From positions 1-64,000 of the forward strand of contig JALHNI010000002.1 in the NCBI GenBank assembly GCA_022843605.1: a stretch of DNA of 64,000 nt. The letters are read 5' to 3'. A model generated the notes under the pieces. That model made no database searches and was not told where the DNA came from. It saw nothing but the letters and a program-made list of their open reading frames with translations. Both the position numbers and the translations under genes were made by a program. Shown here one piece after another: positions 25,992 to 34,685 of this stretch; position 1 is the first letter of the stretch; every line of letters starts with the position of its first letter. Origin of the DNA: Bryobacter sp. (GTDB taxonomy: Bacteria; Acidobacteriota; Terriglobia; Bryobacterales; Bryobacteraceae).

Positions 25992-28943
25992 CTAGCGCTC
26001 GACCGCCACCGGGCAGAGCCATTGAACGAGCTTCGCCTCGAGAATGCTCTGGGTGAGGGGTTTGGTGAGGTAATCGTCCATACCGGCCTCGAGACAGCGC
26101 TCGCGATCGCCGGCCATGGCGTTGGCCGTGAGGGCCACGATCGGGATGCTGCTCCAGTAGCCGCCCAGGGCACGAATCTGGCGCGTGGCTTCGTAGCCAT
26201 CGAGCCGGGGCATTTGGCAGTCCATCAGAATCAAGTTGACTCGAACGTCCTGACGGCAAAGCTCGAGAGCGGCCGCGCCATCGACAGCGATGACGTGTTC
26301 GCAGCCAAACTTGGCCAGGAAAGCGGTGATCAAGCGGCGATTCACATCGTTGTCTTCCGCGACCAGGACGCTCTGCCCGGCCAGTGCCGAGGACGGTACC
26401 AGGGTGGTGTGCGGCTCGACGGCTTCACCGGCGGCAACCTCCAGGGGCAGACGGAACCAGAACCGGCTGCCGATGCCGGGGACACTCTCGACACCCATCT
26501 CGCCGCGCATCAGGCGGACCAGTTGGCGCGAGATCACCAGACCCAGGCCAGTGCCACCGAACTGCCGGGTAGTGGAGTCGTCGGCCTGAGAGAAGGGCTG
26601 AAAGAGGCGCGCCTGGACATCAGGGCCGATACCGATACCGGTGTCGCGTACGGCAAACAGTCCGTGCCCGGACTCGCCGTAAGCTTCGAGCGTGATGATG
26701 CCGCGCTCGGTGAACTTGATGGCATTGCCGGCCAAATTAAACAGAATCTGCTGAAAGCGAAGAGGGTCACTGAGAACGACGCCGGGGAGATTGCGAATGT
26801 CGAGTTCGAGATGCAGATTCTTCCGCTGGGCTAGTGGACCGAGCACCCTGGCCACGGCCTCAACGGAGGCGCGAGGATCGAAAGCAATTCGCTCCAGGCG
26901 CATCGCGCCGGCTTCGATCTTGCTGAGATCGAGAATGTCGTTGATGAGCGCAAGCAGCATCTCACCGGAGCCCCGGGCGAGTTCGGCCCAGGCATGTTGC
27001 TCCGGAGTGAGGTCACTCGCGACGAGCAACTCGGCCATGCCGAGAACGCCATTAAGCGGCGTGCGCAACTCATGGCTCATGTTGGCGAGAAAGCGGCTTT
27101 TGGCAAGGCTGGCGGCTTCCGCGGCCTCTTTTGCCCGTTCGAGAGCCTGCGCCGCGAGGTAACGCTCCGTGGTGTCGCGGGCGATGCACTCGACAATGGT
27201 TTGGCCACCGGTGGCAACGAGCCGCGCACTCACTTCGATGTATCGCCATTCGCCGCTGGCGTGTTGAAACCGGAACTCGTCACGGGCCGGTTTGCCTTGG
27301 CGCACCAAGTCGCGAAAAGCCTGCACCTTGCCGGTTTCACCGGCGTCAGACAGCCAGTCGAGTTGCTTGCCCAGGACCTCTTCACGCGAGTAGCCGGAGA
27401 TCTGTTCCGCCGTGCGATTCCAGGAGAGAACCCGATTGTTCGCATCAAGGGCATAAATCGCGTCCGAAGCGTTCTCGAAAAGGTCGCCAAAGCGCTTCTC
27501 GAGGAGAGCCTCCTTCTGCAACTGTTCACGGATTTGCGCTGTCTGCTGACGAACCTGACGGCGCATCATGAAGGCCGCGGCGGCCGCGATGAAGACGAAG
27601 CCGAGCAGCAATCCAAGCAGGGTCCGCGCGCCGGGCGAACTCAGCCAAGGCGGTTGCGCAGCTACGACGACATCGGCCTTCTCGCGCAGCAGCAGGCGGA
27701 GAAAGCGACGGTGCACCATGGAGCCCGCATCGCTCAAAGCGACACCGGTAAGGCGGAGCATGCTGCCCGGTTCAATCTCGAGTTTCTCGTCGGTGCGCCA
27801 CTCAGCGACGGCGATCTGACGGGCTTCGACGCCGCCGATATCGAGCGTCAGAAACCAGGTATCGTAGCGACGGGCCAGATCGAGCAAGCGGGTTTCCACC
27901 TGGACGAGCCTGCCGTTCTGGCGACCGGCGATCAGTTCTTTCCAGGTCGCCTTCACGGGCGACGGCGGCTTGCCCGGGCCGATGCGCCGGCAGAGGGCCC
28001 GGTCAAGTCGCGGCACCGGAGAAGGGCTCACCGGAAAGCCCACCACTTCGACGCGATCACCAAGGTGAAGATCAAGCTTCTGAGCCGTGCGAATCAGTAG
28101 ACCGGCGCCGTCACCCACCAGATAGATCGCCTCACCGGCCTCGACGGCCGCGACCGTTCCCACAACGTGAACCGGCCCCAGTTCAATACCGCTGTAGCGA
28201 AACCGCAAAACTTGATTGAGCGGAGTGAGTGGCGCGGAAAAATGGGTTTCGTGCTGAGGACCGCGGAGGACCCTGACATCGCTGGCGGTTCGGGCAAGGA
28301 GGCGTGAGCTTTCGTGATGTCCATCAGGGCCGAAGATCGCGGTGGCGATGCCGGAGACCTCCACTTCCGCGTCCACCAGTTCGGGAATCCGGTAAGGATC
28401 GCCAGGAGCCTTCACCCGCAAGGAGTGGGTACCGTCGACAACGCTGAAGAAGATGAACCATTGGTTCGTCGCTTCGTCCCAAAGGCTGCGTTCAAAGTCG
28501 ACTACATGCCCACGGACCTTGATCAGCCGGCAGTCCTCACTGCCGCGATTGACAGAGGCGATGGGAGTGAGGCGCGGCTCAAGTGGCGTCGTACCGAGCA
28601 CCTGAACACGCTCGGCTAGGATATCAGGAGCAAAGCCATCCAGGACGGCGCGGCCGGTGACTTCCACCAACTGGCCGTTCTGGATCGGGGTCGTCTTGAA
28701 TCCAGAGCGAATGTAGACAGCACCAGAGCTATCTTCAACAAACCAATCGCCTTCGCGGGCCTGAAAGAGGGTGACGACGCCGCGAATACGGATGGCTGAA
28801 TTTTGGTCGAGGTCCTCACGGGAGAGCCGATGGATATCGGCAATGGGGCGAAGGGGCGGGGGGGCCACCGACTGAGCGGCCAACCAGTCCCCTCCTGACG
28901 CAACGGTCAGGGCGAGGACCGCCAGGAGTCTCCCAAACTTCAT
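25992..28943 (-). CDS. Hybrid sensor histidine kinase with C-terminal receiver
   Basis: A 983-residue sensor. It has a signal or anchor sequence (residues 1-24), a large periplasmic part of about 380 residues with repeated OB-like beta modules (IRGVVTLFQAREGDWFVED, VRGHVVDFERSLW, VVGTVAAVEAGEAIYLVGD), a transmembrane helix (LLGLLLGFVFIAAAAAFMM), a PAS domain (FENASDAIYALDANNRV), HisKA (NMSHELRTPLNGVLG), HATPase_c and a receiver (LILMDCQMPRLDGYEATRQI, phosphoacceptor Asp). No HPt or output protein is adjacent, so its partner lies elsewhere. Domain calls are firm; the signal is unknown. Confidence 0.92.
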   Translation of the reverse strand: MKFGRLLAVLALTVASGGDWLAAQSVAPPPLRPIADIHRLSREDLDQNSAIRIRGVVTLFQAREGDWFVEDSSGAVYIRSGFKTTPIQNGQLVEVTGRAVLDGFAPDILAERVQVLGTTPLEPRLTPIASVNRGSEDCRLIKVRGHVVDFERSLWDEATNQWFIFFSVVDGTHSLRVKAPGDPYRIPELVDAEVEVSGIATAIFGPDGHHESSRLLARTASDVRVLRGPQHETHFSAPLTPLNQVLRFRYSGIELGPVHVVGTVAAVEAGEAIYLVGDGAGLLIRTAQKLDLHLGDRVEVVGFPVSPSPVPRLDRALCRRIGPGKPPSPVKATWKELIAGRQNGRLVQVETRLLDLARRYDTWFLTLDIGGVEARQIAVAEWRTDEKLEIEPGSMLRLTGVALSDAGSMVHRRFLRLLLREKADVVVAAQPPWLSSPGARTLLGLLLGFVFIAAAAAFMMRRQVRQQTAQIREQLQKEALLEKRFGDLFENASDAIYALDANNRVLSWNRTAEQISGYSREEVLGKQLDWLSDAGETGKVQAFRDLVRQGKPARDEFRFQHASGEWRYIEVSARLVATGGQTIVECIARDTTERYLAAQALERAKEAAEAASLAKSRFLANMSHELRTPLNGVLGMAELLVASDLTPEQHAWAELARGSGEMLLALINDILDLSKIEAGAMRLERIAFDPRASVEAVARVLGPLAQRKNLHLELDIRNLPGVVLSDPLRFQQILFNLAGNAIKFTERGIITLEAYGESGHGLFAVRDTGIGIGPDVQARLFQPFSQADDSTTRQFGGTGLGLVISRQLVRLMRGEMGVESVPGIGSRFWFRLPLEVAAGEAVEPHTTLVPSSALAGQSVLVAEDNDVNRRLITAFLAKFGCEHVIAVDGAAALELCRQDVRVNLILMDCQMPRLDGYEATRQIRALGGYWSSIPIVALTANAMAGDRERCLEAGMDDYLTKPLTQSILEAKLVQWLCPVAVER

Positions 28944-29006
28944 TACTTCGACAACTTACCGGCAGAACCAGGCTGGGCCTGGCTCCGCCGGACGGAAAAC
29001 CCTCGC

Positions 29007-30509
29007 TCAGCTGGCGATCTGGGGGCGGCCGGGTTCCGGCCAATCCAGATGGAAGAACTTGCCGCGAGGCTGATCGGTACGCTCATAGGTATGGGCACCG
29101 AAGAAATCACGCTGTGCTTGTAACAAGTTAGCAGGAAGTGAGGCCGAACGGTAGCCGTCGTAGTAGGAGAGCGCCGAACTGAAGGTGGGCACTGGGATGC
29201 CGCAAAGCGTGGCTTCCGCGATCACCTTTCGCCAGTTCCCCTGGGTGCGCTGAATTTCGCTATTGAAAAACTCGTCCAGCAGCAGGTTGGCCAGTTTACC
29301 GTCGCGGCCGAAGGCTTCGGTGATCTTCTGCAGGAAGCGGGCACGAATGATGCAGCCGCCACGCCAAATCTGGGCGATCTCGCCGAAGTTGAGGGTCCAC
29401 TTGTACTCCTTCTGCGCTTCGCGCATGAGCTGGAAGCCTTGAGCGTACGAACAGATTTTGGAGCAATAGAGGGCGTCATGAATGGCGGCAATCATGGCCT
29501 TCTTGTCACCGGTAAAGGTCTGAGAGGGGCCAACCAGCTTGGTGGAGGCGTAGACGCGTTCGTCTTTGACGGCCGACAGACAACGGGCGAAGACAGCTTC
29601 GGCAACGGTTGGCGCCGGGACACCCATGTCGAGGGCGTTTACCGAGGTCCATTTGCCGGTGCCTTTCTGGCCGGCGGTGTCGAGGACGATGTCCACGAAG
29701 GGAGCACCGGTGACGGGGTCCTTTTGGCGGAGGATATCGGCAGTGATTTCGACCAGGAAGGAATCGAGCAGGCCAGTGTTCCATTCAGCGAAGACATCGC
29801 CGATTTCGCCGGGGGCCATACCGAGCAGGTTCTTCATGATGCTGTAGGCTTCGCAGATCATCTGCATGTCGCCGTACTCGATGCCGTTGTGGACCATTTT
29901 GACGTAGTGGCCGGCACCGTTGGGTCCGATGTAGGTGGAGCAGGAGACGCCGCCCACGACGGGCTTGCCTGGAGACGCGCCGTCGATGGGTTTGCCGGTG
30001 ACGGCGTCAACTTTGGCCGCGATGGCGGTCCAGATGGGTTCAATTTCTTTGTAGGCGGCGGGGTCGCCACCGGGCATGAGGGAGGGACCGAAGCGGGCAC
30101 CTTCTTCGCCACCTGAGACGCCGGAGCCGATGAAACGGAAGCCTTTGGCGGCAAGGTCCTTTTCGCGGCGGATGGTGTCGGTCCAGAGGGCGTTGCCGCC
30201 ATCAATGACGATGTCGCCCTGATCGAGATGAGGGAGCAGTCCTTCAATCACCGCGTCAGTTGGCGCGCCGGCCTTGACGAGAATGATCATCTTCCGCGGC
30301 GTCTTCAGCGAGGCGACGAAGGCTTCGATGGTGGTTTGGCCAACCAGACCACCAGGGGTATTGGGGTTCTCAGCGACAAATTTTTCCATGGTCGCCGCGG
30401 TGCGGTTGTAAACGGAGATCCGGAAGCCGTGGTCGGCAACGTTCAGGGCAAGATTCTGGCCCATGACGGCAAGGCCGACGAGTCCGATGTCAGAAAGCTG
30501 TTCACTCAT
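29007..30509 (-). CDS. gnd: 6-phosphogluconate dehydrogenase, decarboxylating
   Basis: A 500-residue pentose phosphate pathway enzyme converting 6-phosphogluconate and NADP to ribulose 5-phosphate, CO2 and NADPH. The nucleotide-binding [12 protein letters not shown] and YNRT are at the N-terminus; [16 protein letters not shown] and the catalytic [14 protein letters not shown] are conserved; [13 protein letters not shown] follows in the all-helical domain. The length is that of the long (about 470-490 residue) class, slightly extended at the C-terminus. Divergent from the secreted protein gene at 30582. Confidence 0.95.
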   Translation of the reverse strand: MSEQLSDIGLVGLAVMGQNLALNVADHGFRISVYNRTAATMEKFVAENPNTPGGLVGQTTIEAFVASLKTPRKMIILVKAGAPTDAVIEGLLPHLDQGDIVIDGGNALWTDTIRREKDLAAKGFRFIGSGVSGGEEGARFGPSLMPGGDPAAYKEIEPIWTAIAAKVDAVTGKPIDGASPGKPVVGGVSCSTYIGPNGAGHYVKMVHNGIEYGDMQMICEAYSIMKNLLGMAPGEIGDVFAEWNTGLLDSFLVEITADILRQKDPVTGAPFVDIVLDTAGQKGTGKWTSVNALDMGVPAPTVAEAVFARCLSAVKDERVYASTKLVGPSQTFTGDKKAMIAAIHDALYCSKICSYAQGFQLMREAQKEYKWTLNFGEIAQIWRGGCIIRARFLQKITEAFGRDGKLANLLLDEFFNSEIQRTQGNWRKVIAEATLCGIPVPTFSSALSYYDGYRSASLPANLLQAQRDFFGAHTYERTDQPRGKFFHLDWPEPGRPQIAS

Positions 30510-30581
30510 GTGGCTAACATTTTCTCACGCCGTAACCGGACTCGGCTCGCCGCCGTCGGAAGAAATTGAGAGACTATCAAT

Positions 30582-31541
30582 ATGCGTATACTGGCGGCCC
30601 TATTTTTGAGCGTCGGCCTGCTGCTGGCCGATAAGGTGAACCCGAATCCTTCGGAGATCGACGAGATCATCCGGAAGTTTGCGGCGAAGGAGAGCGCGTT
30701 TGCCGAGGCGCGGCAGGCTTACACCTACCGGCAGTCGGCGAAGCTGCAGGAGATGGGCACTCCCGGCGGCAAGTGGGAGGAGGTATCGGACATCCTCTTT
30801 TCCGGCGCGGGTAAGCGTGAGGAAAAGGTGATTCGCGCCCCTGTGCAGACGCTGCGCAACATCATCATGACGCCCGAGGACTTGCAGGACATGCGGAATA
30901 CCCAGCCGTTTGTGCTGACTTCGAACGAAGTGGACCTCTATCACGTACGTTTTTTGGGCCGTGAGAAAGTGGACGAATTGGACGTCTACGTCTTCGCGGT
31001 GAAGCCGAAAAAGTTGGAGGCCGGCAAGCGCTATTTCTCGGGCATGATCTACGTCGATGAGCAGGATCTGCAGATTGTGAAGAGCTACGGCCGTGGCGTG
31101 GGTATTGCGAAGAATCAGCAGTTCCCTAAGTTTGAGACGTTCCGCGAGCAGATTGACGGCAAGTATTGGTTCCCGACGTATACCGTTTCGAATGACACTT
31201 TGAATTTCGAAAACGGGCCGGTGCCGATCAAGATGACCGTGAAGTACGAGAATTACAAGCGCTTCCAGGCGGAATCGACGATTAAGTTCGGAGATATTGT
31301 CGATCCGGGTGCGGCTGCTGCTCCTGGAGCCCCGGGAGCTTCGCCGGCGACGCCTGGGGCAACGACGCCGAGTCCCGCGAGTTCGGAAAGCGATTTGCCG
31401 CCGCATATGCGGCAGAAGTCGAAGACGGGGGCGACGGGTTCGTCAACGTCCACGACGACCGCGGCACCACCTCCGCCGGTATCGAGTGGGCCGGAACTGG
31501 CTCCTCTGTACGGAAAGCCGACGCCGAAAAAGAAAAAGTAA
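30582..31541 (+). CDS. Secreted protein of unknown function, LolA-like fold possible
   Basis: A 319-residue protein. After a signal peptide (MRILAALFLSVGLLLA), residues 20-240 read as helix then beta half-barrel (FSGMIYVDEQDLQIVKSYGR, TYRQSAKLQEMG), reminiscent of the outer-membrane lipoprotein carrier LolA/LolB fold. From about residue 243 the tail is low complexity, rich in Ala, Pro, Ser, Thr and Gly, and ends in PTPKKKK. Such proteins are common in Acidobacteriota. No catalytic residues are apparent. 60 bases separate it from the NtrC-type regulator downstream. Confidence 0.7.
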   Translation: MRILAALFLSVGLLLADKVNPNPSEIDEIIRKFAAKESAFAEARQAYTYRQSAKLQEMGTPGGKWEEVSDILFSGAGKREEKVIRAPVQTLRNIIMTPEDLQDMRNTQPFVLTSNEVDLYHVRFLGREKVDELDVYVFAVKPKKLEAGKRYFSGMIYVDEQDLQIVKSYGRGVGIAKNQQFPKFETFREQIDGKYWFPTYTVSNDTLNFENGPVPIKMTVKYENYKRFQAESTIKFGDIVDPGAAAAPGAPGASPATPGATTPSPASSESDLPPHMRQKSKTGATGSSTSTTTAAPPPPVSSGPELAPLYGKPTPKKKK

Positions 31542-31601
31542 GCCGGATCCGGGCAGTGGCCAGCCGATTTGAGACCATCGGCCTGAGACAATAAGCAACG
31601 C

Positions 31602-32957
31602 ATGTCAAAAAAACGAGTCCTCGTCATTGAGGATGAAGACAAGCTCCGGCGCGTCCTTGAGTTGCAGCTTTCCAGTTCCGGCTATGACCTCGACCTCGCT
31701 CCCTCCGGCGAAGCCAGTCTGCGCTTTATCGACCGCGCCGACCTCATCCTGACGGATCTGAAGCTCCCCGAGATGGACGGAATGCAGGTTCTGGCGCATG
31801 CGCGCCAAATGAATCCGTCCGCGCCGGTGGTGGTGATGACCGCGTTCGGGACGATCGAGAACGCGGTTGAAGCAATGAAGCGTGGCGCCGCTGATTTTCT
31901 TCTGAAGCCGTTTTCCCTGGACCATCTGACGGCGATCATCGAGAAGGCGCTGGAGGTGCGGGCGCTGCGAGACGAGAATCGGGCGCTGAAGGAAGAGCTT
32001 GGCCGTCGCTACCAGTTCGACAATATCATCGGGCATAGCCCGAACATGCAGGAGATTTTTCAGACCATCCTGCGGATCGCCCCATCGCGGGCCACGGTTT
32101 TGTTGTGCGGCGAGAGCGGCGTCGGCAAAGACCTGATCGCTCGCGCGATCCACTACCATTCACCGCGGCGCGAGAAACCGTTCGTCAAGATCAACTGCAC
32201 GGCGATCCCGGAAAACCTGATGGAGAGCGAATTGTTTGGCTACGAGAAGGGTGCTTTTACCGGAGCCAACATCACCAAGCCAGGTAAGTTCGAGCAGGCC
32301 GACACCGGCACGGTGTTTCTGGACGAAATCGGCGACGTACCCGCCGCGATCCAGGTAAAGCTGCTGCGCATTCTACAGGAGCGTGAGTTTGAGCGCCTTG
32401 GCAGCAACAAGGTACGGCACATTGATGTCCGTATCCTCGCCGCCACCAACGTCGACCTCCGCGCCGCTCTGGAACAGGGCCGTTTTCGCGAAGATCTCTA
32501 CTACCGCCTGAACGTTTTGCCGCTCAATATTCCTTCGCTGCGCGAGCGCAAAGAGGACATCCCGTTTCTCGCTAAACACTTTGTCGATAAGTTTGGGCGG
32601 GAGAGCCGGGGAGAGCCGGGCCAATTAACCGACGAGGGTCTATCCAAGCTGATGGGTTATCACTGGCCGGGCAATGTCCGTGAACTGGAGAACGTGATTG
32701 AACGGAGCCTGTTGCTGTCGCCGACGGCAACACTGCGCGGCGTAGACATCAAGCTGGATCAGTCTTCGAAGCCGAAGCCCGCCGTCTCGGACTTCCTGCC
32801 GGAGGGCGTGACGCTCGAGGAACATGAGCAGTCGATTATTCGGGAGGCGCTGCGCCGGGCGAACGGGAACAAGAGCCAAGCGGCTCGATTGCTGGGGCTA
32901 ACGCGGAATGCGCTCCGGTACCGGCTGGACCAGATGGGGGTCGATTCGAGCGATTGA
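31602..32957 (+). CDS. NtrC-family sigma-54-dependent response regulator
   Basis: A 451-residue activator. The receiver (1-120) has EDED and LTDLKLPEMDG. The AAA+ domain (about 140-375) has Walker A GESGVGKD, the sigma-54-contacting GAFTGA loop, Walker B TVFLDEIGDV and the arginine finger region YRLNVLPLNIPSLRER. The Fis-type helix-turn-helix ends the protein (NGNKSQAARLLGLTRNALRY). It would activate sigma-54 promoters after phosphorylation. No cognate kinase is adjacent. Confidence 0.94.
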   Translation: MSKKRVLVIEDEDKLRRVLELQLSSSGYDLDLAPSGEASLRFIDRADLILTDLKLPEMDGMQVLAHARQMNPSAPVVVMTAFGTIENAVEAMKRGAADFLLKPFSLDHLTAIIEKALEVRALRDENRALKEELGRRYQFDNIIGHSPNMQEIFQTILRIAPSRATVLLCGESGVGKDLIARAIHYHSPRREKPFVKINCTAIPENLMESELFGYEKGAFTGANITKPGKFEQADTGTVFLDEIGDVPAAIQVKLLRILQEREFERLGSNKVRHIDVRILAATNVDLRAALEQGRFREDLYYRLNVLPLNIPSLRERKEDIPFLAKHFVDKFGRESRGEPGQLTDEGLSKLMGYHWPGNVRELENVIERSLLLSPTATLRGVDIKLDQSSKPKPAVSDFLPEGVTLEEHEQSIIREALRRANGNKSQAARLLGLTRNALRYRLDQMGVDSSD

Positions 32958-32963
32958 GGTCTT

Positions 32964-33291
32964 ATGGATGCCGCACCCGCACTAGAGGAGATTGCTCACG
33001 CACTGGCCGAGGCGAAGCTGGAGGCAATTCTGATGGCAACGTCGGCGCGGCTCTGCAGGGAGCGCCAGTGACGACAGTCGACTTCGACTTTTTCTACCGG
33101 ACGACAAGCGCTGGTTCCGAGGCCAAGATCCGGAAGGTGGCGAGATCCACGGTTGCACGGTTCTGGTCGCGTCGCTGGCTAATATAGTTAGGAGCAAGAA
33201 GGAAGCGAATCGTCCTAACGATCGCGCTGTTCTCCATGTCCTTGAGCAAACCCTTGATGAAAAAGTCCGCGCGGAAACCGACGAAGCGTGA
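32964..33291 (+). pseudogene. Decayed nucleotidyltransferase-fold gene (AbiEii/MNT-like) with frameshifts and an internal deletion
   Basis: Three reading frames together spell one protein. Frame one from ATG 32964 (GAGG ribosome site) reads MDAAPALEEIAHALAEAKLE to about 33033. The next frame reads GNVGAALQGAPVTTVDFDFF, the nucleotidyltransferase G-S-like and D-x-D region. The third, from about 33140, reads GCTVLVASLANIVRSKKEA and NRPNDRAVLHVLEQTL to a TGA at 33289-33291. A segment of about 60-70 residues between the last two is missing compared with what I know of the family. Several independent lesions argue for genuine decay rather than one sequencing error. Confidence 0.65.
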
Positions 33292-33427
33292 GATCACGCT
33301 GGAATTGATGCGGCAGGTTTACCAGCAGGACTTGATCGACATGATTCGGGCACGGCTGGCGCTGCCGATGCACAAGCGGACTCACTTCCTGCGCATCCGG
33401 CTGCCCAATGGCGGCTCGACGCTGTAG
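33257..33427 (+). CDS. Small basic protein, partner of the nucleotidyltransferase pseudogene
   Basis: A 56-residue protein from ATG 33257, overlapping the end of the pseudogene in another frame. It is basic at the start (MKKSARKPTKREITLE) and ends in LPMHKRTHFLRIRLPNGGS, a motif I associate with small genes that follow such nucleotidyltransferase genes. The usual overlap of the pair appears kept, so this gene may be intact while its neighbour has decayed. Function unknown. Confidence 0.5.
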   Translation: MKKSARKPTKREITLELMRQVYQQDLIDMIRARLALPMHKRTHFLRIRLPNGGSTL

Positions 33428-33465
33428 GGTTTGCCGCCGGCATTTCTCAAAAATTCAACGATACG

Positions 33466-33840
33466 CTATAGCAGCCGTAGACCGGCGTGTTTAACGAAGT
33501 GGCGGAAGTCCTGGTCGCGGGTGACGAAGGGGACATCGTGGTCGACGCAGGTCTGGGCGATCAGGGTATCGGCGAGCTTGGCTTTCACTCGTTTCGCGAG
33601 GAGCAAAGCGCGCAGCTTGCCGGCGCGTTCCCAGTAGCCGTCTTCGAGCGTGAGCAAGGTGACCGCGCTGAGGTCGGCGGCGACTTCCGGCTCAAGCTCA
33701 GGATCGCTGAGGAGTTCCGATAGCACAACAGGAGCCATCACCACGGCACCGTGGATCACTGCGTGGTCCAGGATGCCGACGTCCTGGCCTTCGTGGCCGG
33801 ACAGATAAGCGATCCAGGTGTTGGTATCGGCGCAGATCAA
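33466..33840 (-). CDS. vapC: PIN-domain toxin VapC
   Basis: A 124-residue PIN-domain RNase toxin. Acidic residues are visible in ICADTNTWIAYLSG, VVLSELLSDPE, KLADTLIAQT and TRDQDFRHF. It overlaps the antitoxin gene by four bases (ATGA). Substrate unknown. Confidence 0.88.
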   Translation of the reverse strand: MICADTNTWIAYLSGHEGQDVGILDHAVIHGAVVMAPVVLSELLSDPELEPEVAADLSAVTLLTLEDGYWERAGKLRALLLAKRVKAKLADTLIAQTCVDHDVPFVTRDQDFRHFVKHAGLRLL

Positions 33841-34049
33841 GCCCGATCTTTCCTCATTTCCGCAACATCAAGCGAACATCGGACTTGGCCGCGCCGCAGG
33901 CGCAGGCGCTTGAGGGCTTCGGCCGCCACCAGCCCTTCAAGTCCTTTGCGAATGGTCGGGGTGATGCCGAGGCCGACGCTCCGAGTGGCATCTTCCACCA
34001 GCCGCTTGGGGAGCATCACGGTCACCTTCTGCAACTCATCGTCCGGCAT
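33837..34049 (-). CDS. vapB: VapB-like antitoxin
   Basis: A 70-residue small antitoxin. The N-terminus (DELQKVTVMLPKRLVEDATR) is a ribbon-helix-helix start and the basic LKRLRLRRGQVR may contact the toxin or DNA. ATG 34049 lies 7 bases from the inverted repeat that is probably its operator. It is the first gene of the pair. Confidence 0.8.
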   Translation of the reverse strand: MPDDELQKVTVMLPKRLVEDATRSVGLGITPTIRKGLEGLVAAEALKRLRLRRGQVRCSLDVAEMRKDRA

Positions 34050-34056
34050 AGCGATA

Positions 34057-34072
34057 CCGTATCACGATACGG
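34057..34072. promoter_or_regulatory. Operator-like inverted repeat before vapBC
   Basis: CCGTATC-AC-GATACGG is a perfect 7-base inverted repeat. A further GATAC half-site starts at 34053, giving three half-sites in alternating orientation. It lies directly upstream of the vapB ATG and fits autoregulation by the VapBC complex. Confidence 0.55.
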
Positions 34073-34085
34073 CATCGGATGCCAG

Positions 34086-34685
34086 CTACTGAATCGTGCT
34101 GGCGCCCTGGATGCCGAGGCTCGAGTCGGCGACGTTCCGGTTGATGTGCCGATCCAGGTTGATCACGTAGGTTTCGGGGGCGTTAATCAGAATCGGGGAA
34201 TGCGTTGCGCAGATGATGCGGAACTTCTTCTTCTCGACGAGTTCGAAGAGCATTTTGAGGATGCGACGTTGATTTGACTGCGACAAGGCCATCTCCGGTT
34301 CGTCGAGCAGGAGAACCGTGCCGTCGGGGAGGCCGGGGAAATTGTCCTGAAACATGGCGAGCATCACTTGGCCGTGGCTGGCCATTTGCAGGAACTCGGT
34401 CATCTTGGGGTCGTCTTTGAAGAAGTCGAGTTGCATGCGGGGATTATGGCTTTCGGCATCGAAGAGAAAGCTCTTGGGCGGGTTGGGTTCGCCGCCTTCC
34501 CAGCGGTAAACGAAACCGGGGACTTGCTCGCCTTTGAGGGCGTAGTAGATGGAGTGCAGGAGCGTCGATTTTCCGGAGCCGTTCTCGCCTTCCAGCATCA
34601 CGACAGGATGCGAGAGGTCGACGATGAGCGGCATGTGAAAGTTCAGGTTTTGGAAAACCGGGTGGGCCAGAATCTTCAGAAACAT
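34086..34685 (-). CDS. Stand-alone AAA/ABC-type ATPase
   Basis: A 199-residue soluble ATPase of the AAA_23/SMC-like group. Walker A is GENGSGKST, the signature-like region sits in between, Walker B is VLLLDEPEMALSQ and the switch His is in CATHSPIL. It has no transmembrane helix and no fused effector domain. The start directly follows the stop of the M3 peptidase gene (34686). Similar small ATPases occur next to other accessory genes; the role is unknown. Confidence 0.8.
   Translation of the reverse strand: MFLKILAHPVFQNLNFHMPLIVDLSHPVVMLEGENGSGKSTLLHSIYYALKGEQVPGFVYRWEGGEPNPPKSFLFDAESHNPRMQLDFFKDDPKMTEFLQMASHGQVMLAMFQDNFPGLPDGTVLLLDEPEMALSQSNQRRILKMLFELVEKKKFRIICATHSPILINAPETYVINLDRHINRNVADSSLGIQGASTIQ

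Noticed and set aside
25992-28943. FRG gene and hybrid kinase as one signalling system
   Set aside because: They are convergent with separate promoters; nothing in the sequence links them.
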